A DNA stretch of 64,000 nucleotides from Lacticaseibacillus pantheris DSM 15945 = JCM 12539 = NBRC 106106. GTDB lineage: Bacteria; Bacillota; Bacilli; Lactobacillales; Lactobacillaceae. Below are positions 10,701 through 21,202 of the stretch, piece after piece; the stretch's first letter is position 1; each line of letters starts with the position of its first letter. The stretch covers positions 1-64,000 of the forward strand of contig NZ_BBAI01000001.1 of NCBI RefSeq assembly GCF_001311175.1, written 5' to 3'. A model generated the notes under the pieces. That model was not told where the DNA came from. It searched no databases and saw only the letters and a list, made by a program, of their open reading frames with translations. The position numbers and the translations under genes are program-made.

Positions 10701-13569
10701 ATGATCAAAGAAGAGTTACACCACATGCTGAGGCATAAATGGGTGATCTGGCTAATGGTTGCGACCATCCTCATCCCCATCTTTTACTCCTACTGCTTTC
10801 TCACCTCGGCCTGGGATCCTTACGGCCGTACCAGCAAGCTACCCATCGCGGTAGTCAACCTGGACCAGCCCACCACGCTCAAGGGTCAGCGGGTCAACGT
10901 GGGTGCGCAGACGGTCGCCAAGTTACGCAAAGACGACCAGCTGGGTTGGCACGTCACGACTGCCAAAGCCGCAGCGCAGGGACTCAAGGACAACAAGTAC
11001 TACGCCGTCATCACATTCCCGAAGGATTTCTCCCGGGATGCGGCTACGGTGCTCGACAAGACTCCCCAACAGATGCACTTTACTTACAAGACCAACGGCT
11101 CCCTCAACTACATTGGGGAAGTCATGAGCCAGGTGGGGAGTGATAAGCTCAACGACCAGATTAAGGCCAAGGTCACACAAACATACGCACAAACCTTTAT
11201 TCAGCAAATTGGTAGCATTGGCAAGCAGCTCAAAACCGCGGCTAACGGTTCCCAGCAGATTACGGACGGTATCAGTACCCTCCAAAGCGGCACGGCCGCA
11301 ATGCCAAGTGGCGTCTCGCAACTCGCAACGGGTAGTAACCAACTCACTGCCGGCGTCGTGACCTACACGAACGGCGTGGCGCAGGTGCACTCCGGCATGT
11401 CCCAGCTGTACGCCCAGATTCCCACACTTTCTAGCGGTGTGAGCGCGCTATACACCGGTAGCGGTTCGCTGTACAAGGGGCTCGGCCAACTGTACGCTCA
11501 GGTTCCAACGCTGGCTAGCGGGGTGACCCAGCTAGATGCCGGCGGGAAAACCCTGGCGTCCGGCGTGCAGAGCTACACTGGCGGGGTTGGCCAGGTGCAA
11601 AGTGGACTATCCCAGCTACAAGGTAACGTTCCGACGTTGTCCAAAGGTGTATCGCAGTTGAACGACGGTGGCACCCAACTAAGTGACGGCCTGAACCAAC
11701 TGAACGCTGCCGTTACTACTGGCAGCGATAACAACCCTTCTTTGGCATCAGCAATCAACCAACTCAACACGGGTGCCGGCTCAATTTACAGTGGCGCCAA
11801 CCAGCTGAACGGGCAGGTTAACGGCGACACCGAGGACACCGACCTGACCAGCTCCGTCCAGAAACTGGATGATGGTAGCCAGCAACTCGCTGACGGTATC
11901 AGCCAGATGAAGGATAAGATGGACAAGCTACAGGGTAAAATCAATTCGCAAGTATCCACCCTGAATATGATGTCCGGTATCCTGAAGTCCTACGCTACTT
12001 TGAAAGCTAACCAGGACTCAGCGAATACCGAAATGCAGACCGCCATCGACGGCGTAACGGATGTCGACCAGAAAGCAGCGTTAACGGCGGCCTGGGCCAA
12101 GGTCAAGACGGCCCAAAGCTCCACGTTGACCGCGTACTCCACCCAAAGCAGCGTCTTGAGCATCGTGAAGACTAATTTAACCAGCACGGCGACAGACTCT
12201 GCTGGCGATCCAACCGGTTTGCAATCAGCAATCAGTCAGTTCGACAGTGCGCTAGACCAGTTGAAATCTGGCTCGGCGCAAATTAACACCGGGCTCGATA
12301 CCCTGAATGGTAAGGCACCACAACTGGCTACCGGTATTCAGCAACTGACTGATGGTGCGCAACAGGAAAGCAACGGCCTCCAAAAGTTGGAAGCCCAAGT
12401 ACCAACGTTAACTAGTAACGTTCAAAGACTGGCAGACGGGGCGAACCAGGAATCTACCGGCCTCAATTCCCTTAACAGCCAGGTACCAACCTTGGCTTCC
12501 GGCGTTAACCAGTTAGCTGCCGGTGCCAACACCCTTAATAGCAACTCCGCTGCTCTGAACAGCGGCGCCCAGCAACTTTCTGGCGGTCTCACCACTCTTA
12601 GTGGCAACATTCCTACCCTATCGAGTGGCGTTTCCCAGTTGTACACCGGTTCCGGCCAGCTGTACGCCGGCCTCGCTACTTTGAACAACAGCGTACCAAC
12701 GCTGGCCTCTGGTGTGACCCAACTATACGACGGCACCAAGCAGCTGAACGCTAACTCCAGCGCCCTCGTGTCCGGCTCCAGCCAGATTAGCGGTGGCTTA
12801 GGTACGCTGAACGCGAGTGTGCCAACCCTAGTGAGCGGCGTGAAGAAGTTGCACAAGGTTCCAACAAGCTCACCACCGGCCTGAAGAGCGGTAGCGACAC
12901 CATCGCCAAGACCAGTTTGACTGGCAAGACCGCAAAGATGTTTGCCCAACCGTCGAAGGATACTGAAATCAAGTACACGAAGGTGGTTAACTACGGTCAG
13001 GCACTGGCACCATACGTACTCGCCCTTGCCCTCTTCATTGGATCATCATCTTCAACTTTGGCTACCCAATGCGGCGTCGCAATGGCAAAGACGAATCGGT
13101 ATTCCAGTTCCTGGGCACTAAGCTCGCTGTTGGTACCGGCGTGGCCGTAGCCATGGCTGTGGTCGAAGCCACGCTGATTATGGCGTTCGGCCTCGACGTG
13201 AACCACGTGGCCGCGTTCTACGGCATCACCATCCTCTTTGCCCTCGCAGCGCAGTACCTCACCATGCTGCTGAACCTGGCGTTCAACCGCGTTGGTATCT
13301 TCATCGCACTGGCGCTACTGACACTGAGCGGTTCCGGTGGTCTGTTCCCGGCTGAAACCATCAGCCCGCTGTACGAATCCATGCAGAAATTCCTGCCGAT
13401 GACGTACGCAATCAACGGCTACCGCGAGGCACTCACCGACGGCATCGCGTCCGGCACGGTGATCACCAGCATCGTGATTCTCGTAGTCATTGCAGTTCTC
13501 AGCGTCGCACTGATGATACCCGCAATCGGGTACCTCATTGGGAGCGACGGGGAACACAGCGAAGAATAA
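10701..13569 (+). CDS. YhgE/Pip family membrane protein, copy 2
   Basis: A paralogue of the gene at 7463 with the same layout: N-terminal membrane helix (VIWLMVATILIPIFYSYCFL), SAWDPYGRTSKLPIAVVNLD region, a very long run of GVxQLxxG repeats (roughly residues 185-720), and C-terminal membrane helices ending in NGYREALTDGIAS and GYLIGSDGE. About 955 aa. AAGGAG lies 12 bases before the ATG. Only two breaks are seen, near 12857 and 13041, each one base short; the second is clear because copy 1 reads LFIAIIIFNFGY where copy 2 needs one extra G to read LFIGIIIFNFGY. The repeats suggest an extended, possibly coiled-coil, extracellular stalk. Substrate unknown. Confidence 0.82.
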
Positions 13570-13577
13570 GCATTAAC

Positions 13578-13627
13578 AAAACCGTGCTATCCATACACTA
13601 GATGAGTGTATAGATAGCACGGTTTTT
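13578..13627. terminator. Bidirectional terminator
   Basis: AAAACCGTGCTAT pairs perfectly with ATAGCACGGTTTT, with an inner ATACAC/GTGTAT stem. A's on the left and T's on the right let it end both yhgE copy 2 and the leftward small gene at 13685. Confidence 0.85.
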
Positions 13628-13684
13628 GAGTTTATTTAGTCTGGACTGAAACAGTGGCATCTCGCTATAAAATCGGCAGATGTT

Positions 13685-13855
13685 CTATGCTTGCCCCCAT
13701 AGATACGCGCACACCAACGCCGCAATAAAGCTAATGGTCGCTAACGTCACCATGATTGACGCCCAATTACGCCGATTTTTCACAATCATCACGATGGTCA
13801 GCACCAACGCAACGATAAATACAACGGCAAAGATGCCGGTTAGTGCCTGCCACAT
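13685..13855 (-). CDS. Two-helix small membrane protein, 56 aa
   Basis: Reading the minus strand from the ATG at 13855 gives MWQALTGIFAVVFIVALV, a basic turn MIVKNRRNW, then a second hydrophobic helix IMVTLATISFIAALVCAY, and a TAG stop at 13685. AAGGAGAAATACT is an excellent ribosome binding site directly upstream. Two helices joined by a positively charged loop suggest an integral membrane miniprotein with a cytoplasmic turn. It is convergent with yhgE copy 2 and shares the terminator at 13578. No family recognised. Confidence 0.7.
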   Translation of the reverse strand: MWQALTGIFAVVFIVALVLTIVMIVKNRRNWASIMVTLATISFIAALVCAYLWGQA

Positions 13856-13970
13856 AGTATTTCTCCTTCATATGGAATGTAAAATGATTAACTGCAACGC
13901 GTCCGGGTCTCGGTAGCCGAGTAAAGGTGAAATGCTACTGCGCTCCCTCGCTACTCGTGCGTTTTAAAAC

Positions 13971-14078
13971 GAGCTGCGCCCCGCAGAAAGCGACGCATAA
14001 GCTACTATCACCAAAAGGCCAAGTACGGGCCTTTCGGCGATAGTAACTTATGCTCTGCCTTCTAACCGCGGGGCTCCG
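13971..14078. repeat. Hairpin element H1, copy b
   Basis: Same order as copy a: outer GC-rich arms (GCCCCGC with GCGGGGC), internal loop AGAAAGCGAC, CATAAG/CTTATG, a changed inner stem (CTATCACC with GGCGATAG against CTCTAACC with GGTTAGAG in copy a), then AAAGGCC/GGCCTTT. The conserved TTCTAACC strand supplies the TAG stop codon of rarA on the minus strand, so the element overlaps the 3' end of that gene. Confidence 0.8.
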
Positions 14079-15433
14079 CTCTCCCATCATGTTCCTCATG
14101 CCACTTTCGAATCTGCTCCACGCGCTGCTTTACCCGCGCTTCGCTACCCTGATCAGTAGGGTGGTAATACCGCTTCCCCACCAAATTATCCGGCATCGTC
14201 TGCATCGTGGTGAGCTTATCCTTGGTGTCGTGCGCATACTGGTAATCCTTGCCGTAACCTAAGTCCTTCATCAAACCCGTGACCCCATTACGAATCTGCA
14301 ACGGCACCGGCTCCGCCATCGTGTTCTTAGCGTCCGCCGCCGCACTGTTGTACGCTACTTCCATCTGGTTACTCTTCGGTGCGAGCGCCAGGTACGTCAC
14401 CGCGTGCGTCAGGTGCACGTTACACTCAGGCATCCCCAGAAATTGGCACGCCTGGTACGCCGCAATCGCAATCTCCAGCGCCCGTGAGTCCGCCATCCCG
14501 ACGTCCTCACTCGCAAAGCGGACCAGCCGCCGTGCCACATACAGCGGGTCCTCCCCCGCCTCCAACATCCGGGCCAACCAGTAGATGGCAGCATCCACAT
14601 CCGAATTACGCATCGATTTGTGCAAAGCCGAGATGATGTTGTAGTGCTCCTCGCCGTGCTTATCGTACAGCAAGGCTTTAGTACCCATAATCTGCGCCAA
14701 ATCGTCTTTGGTCACCTGCGTCACACCATCGACAATTCGGGCGTTAGTGACCGCCATCTCAAGTGTATTCAGCGCCGTCCGCGCATCCCCATTCGCGTAA
14801 TCCGCGATGGCGTGGAGTAAGTCGTCACTAATATCGATGGTGAAATCGGCAAAGCCGCGGTGGCTCTCAATGGCATTATGCAGTAGGTGCACCAGCTCAT
14901 CGGCGGTTAATGCGTGTAACACAAAGACCCGCATCCGCGATAAGAGGGCGGCGTTGACCTCAAACGACGGGTTTTCAGTCGTCGCCCCAATCAGAATGAT
15001 GCTGCCGCGTTCAACGTACGGCAAAAACGCGTCCTGTTGGGCCTTATTAAATCGGTGAATTTCATCCACGAAGACGATGGTTTTTTTGCCCCAGCTCGCG
15101 GTTGCCCTCCGCCTCTTCCATTACTTTGCGAATTTCCTTGATGCCACTCGTGACCGCAGAGAAGGTCACGAAGGCAGCCTTGGTTTGTCGCGCAATCAGC
15201 TGGGCCAGCGTGGTTTTACCCACACCGGGCGGACCCCAAAAAATCATGGAACTCACTTCGTCACGTTCAATCAGGTTATACAAAACCTGGCCGGGAGCAA
15301 CCAGGTTCTCCTGCCCCACAAATTCAGCGAGGGTCTGCGGCCGCAAGCGACTAGCCAGTGGCTGATAGCCCTGGTCCGCTTGTGCTGACCGCGTATCTCC
15401 CGCGTCATCACCAAAAAGGGATTCTTGCCGCAT
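14062..15433 (-). CDS. rarA: Replication-associated recombination protein A (AAA+ ATPase)
   Basis: RarA/MgsA family clamp-loader-like ATPase that acts at stalled replication forks. Walker A is WGPPGVGKTT, Walker B is FVDEIHRFNKAQQD, and sensor-like GATTENPSFEVN and LLSRMRVFVL follow; the C-terminal helical domain ends ...VEQIRKWHEEH. About 457 aa. The ATG at 15433 follows GGGGGTG. The frame breaks at an A/T run of 7 at 15084-15090; with six A's the protein reads ELGQKTIVFVDEIHRF continuously. The last eight residues are encoded by the hairpin element H1 arm, so the original C-terminus may have been altered. Probably co-transcribed with the GNAT gene 32 bp upstream. Confidence 0.92.
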
Positions 15434-15465
15434 AGATGGACACCCCCGTTCATCATCAATCTAAG

Positions 15466-15987
15466 CTAAAACATATACTGTTCGTCATGCATAATTTTGC
15501 TGGCGTCCAAAACCAGGTGCTGGCCCTCAGGCGCAAAGTGGTGCTGCTGAAACAGCGCCGCATCCGTGGACCGCACAATTTGCTCAGCCGTTAACCACTG
15601 GAGCTCCAATTCGTGCACCGCAAACCCCAGCATTCGGGGTAACACCTCCGCCATCACTGCCGGATTGGTGTCCGCCAGCGTAGCAAGACGCACCGACGCC
15701 GTCATGCGTTGCTCGTCCACGTTGAACAAACCAAAGGTGCCCATCAGTCGGCCAGTGGCCCGATCCTGCACGCCATAGAGTAGCGCCTGGTTGCGCATCA
15801 CCAGCGCCATGGCGCGGTTAACGTAGTGAGCGGTGTCGCCAATCACGGTGTCAACCGGCCGCTCCTGACCACGAGCAATTTCAGGATCCTGCCGCAGTGC
15901 AAATACTTCTTTGAGTTTGGCCATGGTCAGCCAGTCCATCGTGTAGTGCACCGACATAATTGGGTGATACTTCTCAAAGATGGCCAC
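15466..15987 (-). CDS. GNAT-like acetyltransferase family protein
   Basis: 173 aa. The order of elements (an N-terminal TMDWLTMAKLKEVFALRQDP helix, a central MALVMRNQALLYGVQD strand, GRLMGTFGLFNVDE, and a final strand before HHFAPEGQHLVLD) fits the RimJ/RimL-like GNAT fold, though the acetyl-CoA P-loop is not obvious. The ATG at 15987 follows GGGGGTGG. It lies 32 bp upstream of rarA and is probably the first gene of that operon. Substrate unknown. Confidence 0.6.
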   Translation of the reverse strand: MAIFEKYHPIMSVHYTMDWLTMAKLKEVFALRQDPEIARGQERPVDTVIGDTAHYVNRAMALVMRNQALLYGVQDRATGRLMGTFGLFNVDEQRMTASVRLATLADTNPAVMAEVLPRMLGFAVHELELQWLTAEQIVRSTDAALFQQHHFAPEGQHLVLDASKIMHDEQYMF

Positions 15988-16103
15988 AACGCCACCCCCT
16001 GTCTACTTACTTTACTATTGTATTTTAACACGTAGGTCCACCAAGGGCCGCCAACCACCAGCCAAATTGTCAGGCAAATCCCTTCCCCAGTCCCAACGCA
16101 CCT

Positions 16104-16135
16104 AAAAGGGTCACCCGACATTCGCCAGGTGACCC
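16104..16135 (-). terminator. Terminator of the purine permease gene
   Basis: GGGTCACC pairs with GGTGACCC. On the minus strand the stem is followed by TTTT, so it ends the leftward gene whose stop is at 16182. Confidence 0.7.
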
Positions 16136-16181
16136 CCAATAATGATGCGCATATTTCAAGTAAACGAGCCTAACTAATTAG

Positions 16182-17631
16182 TTAGAGAATGGCCAATACA
16201 ATGAAGTTAAGTATAAACCCAATCGTCACCACACCCAACATTGGGTGAATCTCACGCACTTTACCTTCAATAATCTTAATCAGGCAGTAGAAGATGAAGC
16301 CGGCCGCAATCCCGTAAGAAATGTTGTAAATAAGTCCCATGACTACGGAGGCCATGAACGACGGGATAGCTTCGGAGAGGTCACTCCAGTTGATTTCCTT
16401 GAGACTAGAAGCCATCATGACCCCAACCAGAATCAGCTGGTGCTACGGCTTCCGTCGGTACGATGGAAATAATCGGTGCAAACAGGCCCGAAATAACGAA
16501 CAGGATGGCAACGGTCACACTGGTCAGCCCGGTACGGCCACCAGCACCAATCCCCGCAGCACTTTCAATATAGGTCGTCGTGTTGGATGTACCAAAGACG
16601 GCGCCAATACTTGTGGCCACGGAGTCTGCCACCAACGCTTTGTCCAACCGGGTCGCAAAGCCCTTAGTCGTTTCCAGTTCGTGAATTTCCTCGTCGGTAA
16701 AAATACCGCTGCGGTGACCAGTACCGATAAACGTCCCAATTGTATCAAACGTATCGGAGAAGCAGAAGGCAAAGATGGTCATCAACGTCAGGAGAATATG
16801 GCTACTATTGCTAAACAGCGTGCCAAATCCGGCATGACTAAATGCGGCGCCAAACGTGGTACCTAGCTGGTGAATGGACGAACCCAGGGAGTTGCTAGAA
16901 GCAAAGCTCAGGTCAGTCACGCCCATGGGGATCCCAATAATTGTGGTTGCAATGATACTAATCATGACGGCCCCGGGTACCTTTTTCACCACGAGAATGG
17001 TCATGATGATCAACCCAATCAGTGCGAGCAAAGCACCAGACTGCGTAAAGCTAGTCAACGCGGGTACGATACCGCCGCCAGTGACCACGCTAGTCACACC
17101 CTTCACCGCTGCGTGCGCATTGTACGCCTTGTCGTTAATGGACAAAATGTCGGATGAATCGGAAGTGAATTGGAGGAACCCAGCGTTTTTCAACCCTATG
17201 TAGGCAACAAATACCCCGATACCACCACTAATGGCATGCTGCATAACCTGTGGGATTGCCGCAATAATGGTCTTCCGAATGCTGGTGACGGTAATCAAAA
17301 TGTTGATCAGGCCACAAATGAACACGAGGGCCAGCGCCTGTTGCCAGGAGTAGCCGAGCGCAAAGACGACGGTGTAAGTAAAGAAGGCGTTGAGCCCCAT
17401 CCTGGTGCCAGGGCGTAGGGTACGTTGGCAAACAGCCCCATAACCAGGGTCCCCGTAGCACTGGCAATAATGGTTGCCAGGAAGACGGCCTGGGATGGCA
17501 TCCCCGTCAAGGAGAGCAACTGGGGGTTAACAAAAAGAATGTATGACATGGCAAAGAATGTAGTGAATCCAGCCAAAATTTCGGTACCAACGGACGTATT
17601 GTACGTCTTTAGCTTAAAAAAAGTGTTCCAT
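16182..17631 (-). CDS. NCS2 family purine permease (AzgA/PbuG-like)
   Basis: Around 483 aa with about a dozen membrane helices. Hallmarks are GFTTFFAMSYILFVNPQ near the N-terminus and GLNAFFTYTVVF, which place it in the AzgA-like branch of NCS2 that imports adenine, guanine or hypoxanthine with protons. The start is the ATG at 17631 (MEHFFKLKTYNTSVGTE), preceded by AAAAGGAGCACGTA. It is hidden because a T run of 7 at 17616-17622 (on the plus strand A) should be 6. Further single-base losses occur near 17400 and 16428. Possible PurR boxes lie upstream at 17703-17729. The terminator is at 16104. Confidence 0.88.
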
Positions 17632-17702
17632 TACGTGCTCCTTTTCCTCTTGATGGCATCATTCTACGATTAATCATGAACAATTGCAATGGCTACGTTG
17701 CA

Positions 17703-17729
17703 TTTGTTCGGATAATCACGAACGTTATT
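17703..17729 (-). promoter_or_regulatory. Candidate PurR box pair
   Basis: Two inverted CGAAC-containing half sites, TTTGTTCGGATAA and CACGAACGTTATT, lie 70-100 bp upstream of the purine permease start. Each carries the CGAAC core of the Gram-positive PurBox. They are close but not perfect matches. The purine permease context supports the idea. Confidence 0.4.
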
Positions 17730-17743
17730 AAACGACCATAAGC

Positions 17744-17773
17744 AAAAACCCACCAGTTTTAAAGCCGGTGGGC
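17744..17773 (-). terminator. Terminator of the lacI-type gene
   Basis: CCCACC...GGTGGG with additional pairing inside; on the minus strand it is followed by TTTTT. Confidence 0.75.
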
Positions 17774-17796
17774 GATTTAGTAATAATCCTGTTTAA

Positions 17797-18754
17797 TTAG
17801 TTTCTAGTTGTGCCACGTTTTACTAACTCCGGACTTACCAATAACTCTCCTTGCTGCGCCCCACTTTGAGCAATTTTTTTGTATCAACATGCGTGCTAAC
17901 AATTCGCCGAGCTTCTGCACTGGCTGTTTAACCGTCGTTAATTGAGGATTAGCCACTTGATCCAGAAAAACACCATCAAACCCGATAACCGCAAAATCGT
18001 TGGGTATATTACCGCCGTTTTGGATGATAGCCCTCTCGACACCGATTGCTAAACGGTCGGATGCACAAATAAAGCACGTATTACGAGCAAACTTACGCCA
18101 ATTATCGTTGACGAATGCTTGTGATTGATGGCTGTGGTTCCCCATGCGATGTATCTTGGGCACTATTTTATGCTGTTGGAGCGTATTAATGTATCCTGCT
18201 TCCCGAGAGTATTCAAACGACTCTTTTACGTCAATACCAATAAATATCACGGACTGATAACTTTTAGCTAAGGCGTACGCAGTCGCTAAAGCAGTGCCTT
18301 CCTTGTTGTCAGTATCAATGAAGTCATATCCATTGTGATTCTCGCCAAAAATAACTGTCGGCTGCGACAGGCTGTCAATTAAGGGGATGTCTTCTGACCG
18401 CGCGCCGGTCACAATGAAACCATCGGCAACATTGCCAACGCTAAGACGAGCCCGATCCGTAACCAGTTGCAAGGCATATCCTTTGCGATCCAGCCCCTTA
18501 GCAACCCCAAAAAGAAGACTCATATAGTACGGCTCAGTAGTATCAATATCCTCCAGAATGGCAACTTTAATTACATTCGTGCGGTTATTCGCTAACGCCT
18601 TAGCCACTGAGTTTGGTTGGTAATTTAAAGCAATGATGGCGTCCTCAACCAACTGCTTAAGTTCAGGTGTAACTTGTTCGGGATGATTAATAACACGAGA
18701 AACTGTCATCTTAGAAACGTTTGCTTGCTTTGCTACATCAGAAAGCGTAACCAT
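17797..18754 (-). CDS. LacI family transcriptional regulator of the maltodextrin operon
   Basis: Starts MVTLSDVAKQANVSKMTVSR, the classic LacI helix-turn-helix, followed by a periplasmic-binding-protein-like effector domain containing GFDGVFLDQVANPQLTTVKQ. The ATG at 18754 has GAGGGGG 5 bases upstream; a GTG/ATG six codons earlier does not. The frame at the end breaks at a T run of 7 (17873-17880). With six bases it ends ...SPELVKRGTTRN at a TAA at 17797, a normal LacI C-terminus, instead of the aberrant ...GKSGVSKTWHN. It lies directly downstream of malG on the same strand behind its own terminator, so it probably controls the mal genes. Confidence 0.88.
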
Positions 18755-18850
18755 ATGGGCCCCCTCAATCACACACTAACAGTAATATATCCATCATAAT
18801 ATACTTTGCTTAAAATCTAACACCATATCTTCGGGCAATACCCTAACACC

Positions 18851-18888
18851 CCAAAAAGGATTCGATTAACATATCGAATCCTCATTGG
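18851..18888 (-). terminator. Terminator of the maltodextrin operon
   Basis: AGGATTCGAT pairs perfectly with ATCGAATCCT; on the minus strand TTTTTGG follows, directly after the malG stop. Confidence 0.8.
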
Positions 18889-18922
18889 TGCCTATCATTA
18901 CTCGCTAACATAACATAAATAA

Positions 18923-19780
18923 TTAGCCTTTATCTGCACCAGCGGTTATGCCGTTAACATAGAACTTCTGCATAACTACAAACAGAATAGTAATTGGTAT
19001 TGCGATAATTACACAGCCTGCAATAAACCAAGTGAAGTAGGCGGTTGAAGTACCCTTTGTTGCATGGACCATGTTGTACAAGCCGTATGCGATCGTATAC
19101 GTCTTTGAATTACCAGAACTGGAGAGAATGATTCCCGAGAAAATGAAGTCCGTCCATGGTGCGATAAACGCAGTCAATGCAGTATATACAATGATTGGTT
19201 TGGACATCGGCAACCCAATGTGGACAAAGACTTGCCACCGTGATGCCCCATCAATTTCAGCAGCTTCATCGATTGAACGCGGGATAGTATCGAAAAAGCC
19301 CTTGGCAATGTAGAATCCTAAACCTGCACCACCAACATAAACCAGAATCAAGCCCACCAGATTCAGCATATCGAAGCTCTTCAAGATGTAGTAGAGCGCA
19401 ATCATGGACATGAATCCTGGAAACATCCCCAGTATTAGCGCAATTTGCAGGTACGGTTTCCGAAAACGAAAACGTAGGCGGGACAACGCATATGCTACAG
19501 AAATTGTGACAAACGTCGACAGAATCATGGATACAATCGACACAAACAGAGTGTTGCGAATCCAATAAACAAACGGGAATTGGTCACTAGTGAAAATGCC
19601 AATATAATTACTAAGCGTAAACTGCTTAGGCCAAATCGTCGAAACGAAACCTGTGTCGTTGTATGAAAAGCTGGCCAACACAATCCAAACAATCGGGAAA
19701 ATCCAAACAATCGCCAGCACAGCTAGTAATACGTACCGAAGGATGAGCGATAGCCGCCGTTTTGCATGATATGATGACAT
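18923..19780 (-). CDS. malG: Maltodextrin ABC transporter permease MalG
   Basis: 285 aa, six membrane helices. The EAA loop that contacts the ATPase is visible as EAAEIDGASRWQVFVHIGLP. The C-terminus FVVMQKFYVNGITAGADKG is typical of MalG-type permeases. The ATG at 19780 (MSSYHAKRRLS) has AAGGAGGGG 8 bases upstream; that ribosome binding site lies inside the end of malF, so the two are translationally close. Last structural gene of the operon before its terminator. Reading frame intact. Confidence 0.92.
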   Translation of the reverse strand: MSSYHAKRRLSLILRYVLLAVLAIVWIFPIVWIVLASFSYNDTGFVSTIWPKQFTLSNYIGIFTSDQFPFVYWIRNTLFVSIVSMILSTFVTISVAYALSRLRFRFRKPYLQIALILGMFPGFMSMIALYYILKSFDMLNLVGLILVYVGGAGLGFYIAKGFFDTIPRSIDEAAEIDGASRWQVFVHIGLPMSKPIIVYTALTAFIAPWTDFIFSGIILSSSGNSKTYTIAYGLYNMVHATKGTSTAYFTWFIAGCVIIAIPITILFVVMQKFYVNGITAGADKG

Positions 19781-19785
19781 TTTAA

Positions 19786-21144
19786 TCACCCCTCCTTAAA
19801 TGCGTTTGTACGCCGGTAAGCAAACAGGGACACCGTAGCACTGATGATGAAAATTAGAATGCCTAACACCGCCGATGCGTTATATCTTTGTGTTTGTCCA
19901 AATACCAGGTTGTACAGCCAAGTAACCAGTAAATCAGTATCACCAGCACCGTTGTAGCTGTTATTCATTGGATACCCACCAGTGAGCAGGAATATTACGT
20001 TAAAGTTGTTGATGTTGCCGATAAATTGCTGAATCAATGCCGGCGCCATCACAAACAAAATTTGCGGGAATGTAATCCGACGGAAAATCTGGAATGGATT
20101 GGCGCCATCCATTCGCGCGGCTTCAATCTGATCTTGTGGCAAGTTCTGGATAATCGCGGTTGAGGTTAACATTGATACCGGAATACCAATCCACATGTTA
20201 ACAACAATAACTGTAATACGCGCCACTGTGGCATTGGCCGAGGCACCAATAAAGTTAATTGGGTGCGCAATCCAGCCCCAATTCATCAGTACCGTGTTGA
20301 GCGGCCCTTGTAAGTCTAGAAATTGTGCCATCATCAATAGCGAAACAAATTGCGGTACGGCGTACACAATTACAAAGATTGTCCGCCACAAGCCCTTACG
20401 CTTGATACCCCTTGATTCAATTAACAGCGCAAGTAAGACACCGAAGAAGAACGTGGTCGCCGTTGCGGCAACCGCCCAAACCAGCGTCCAACCCAACACA
20501 GGGAAGAACGTGCCGGCCAAATCACCGGTTAGAACGTTGCCAAAAGCTTTAAAGCCCGTCCAGGAGAAACCAATTGGATGTTTGGAATCATAGTTCGTGA
20601 AGGCCATTGAAATCATATAAAGCGTTGGTAACACGGTGAATGCCATTACTCCGAGTATTGGAATGCTCATCAAAGTGATGTGTAGTTTGCTATCCAGCAA
20701 GGAGCTCAGTTGTTCCTTGTTGGTGGGAACATGTGTCCCATCACGATTCTGAACATACAGTGTGCGTAATGATTTCAAGCTAGTCACATACAGAAATACC
20801 ATTGCTAATAGCAGGATTACCGCTAGGACACCAAATAGTAGAATGACAACGGAATTATCCGGTAATTTGGTAATATACACACCTTGAGACTGATTGTAGA
20901 CAACCCGCTTGGTCTTATTCACACCCAACGTTGTCAACATGCTCAGTGTGCTAATCCCGCTAAACACAAACCAGAGTAGAAAGACTATTTCGGTACCTAG
21001 GTACGCGAACCCCTTCGCCCATTGCTTATTCTTGATCTGCGCCAGGCCCATGAACACAAAGGATAGCTTTGTGTACTGGTCGCCATTACGCCACACTTCT
21101 TTATACGTCGCCGCAGGAGGTAAAGTATTTTTCTTTCTAAACAT
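19786..21144 (-). CDS. malF: Maltodextrin ABC transporter permease MalF
   Basis: 452 aa. Longer than MalG because of an N-terminal region with extra membrane helices, as usual for MalF. The EAA loop reads EAARMDGANPFQIFRRITFP. TAAGGAGAAGTT precedes the ATG at 21144. Intact frame. It follows malE by about 58 bp and is followed by malG. It forms the membrane channel with MalG for maltodextrins delivered by the lipoprotein MalE. Confidence 0.92.
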   Translation of the reverse strand: MFRKKNTLPPAATYKEVWRNGDQYTKLSFVFMGLAQIKNKQWAKGFAYLGTEIVFLLWFVFSGISTLSMLTTLGVNKTKRVVYNQSQGVYITKLPDNSVVILLFGVLAVILLLAMVFLYVTSLKSLRTLYVQNRDGTHVPTNKEQLSSLLDSKLHITLMSIPILGVMAFTVLPTLYMISMAFTNYDSKHPIGFSWTGFKAFGNVLTGDLAGTFFPVLGWTLVWAVAATATTFFFGVLLALLIESRGIKRKGLWRTIFVIVYAVPQFVSLLMMAQFLDLQGPLNTVLMNWGWIAHPINFIGASANATVARITVIVVNMWIGIPVSMLTSTAIIQNLPQDQIEAARMDGANPFQIFRRITFPQILFVMAPALIQQFIGNINNFNVIFLLTGGYPMNNSYNGAGDTDLLVTWLYNLVFGQTQRYNASAVLGILIFIISATVSLFAYRRTNAFKEG

Positions 21145-21202
21145 AACTTCTCCTTACTAAGGCCTCAAGCAACCGTTAAAGGTGCTTTTACACCCTCAAC
21201 TA

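Noticed and set aside
13680-13916. 78-codon rightward ORF
   Set aside because: Antisense to a better-supported leftward membrane-protein gene with a strong ribosome binding site (13685-13855).
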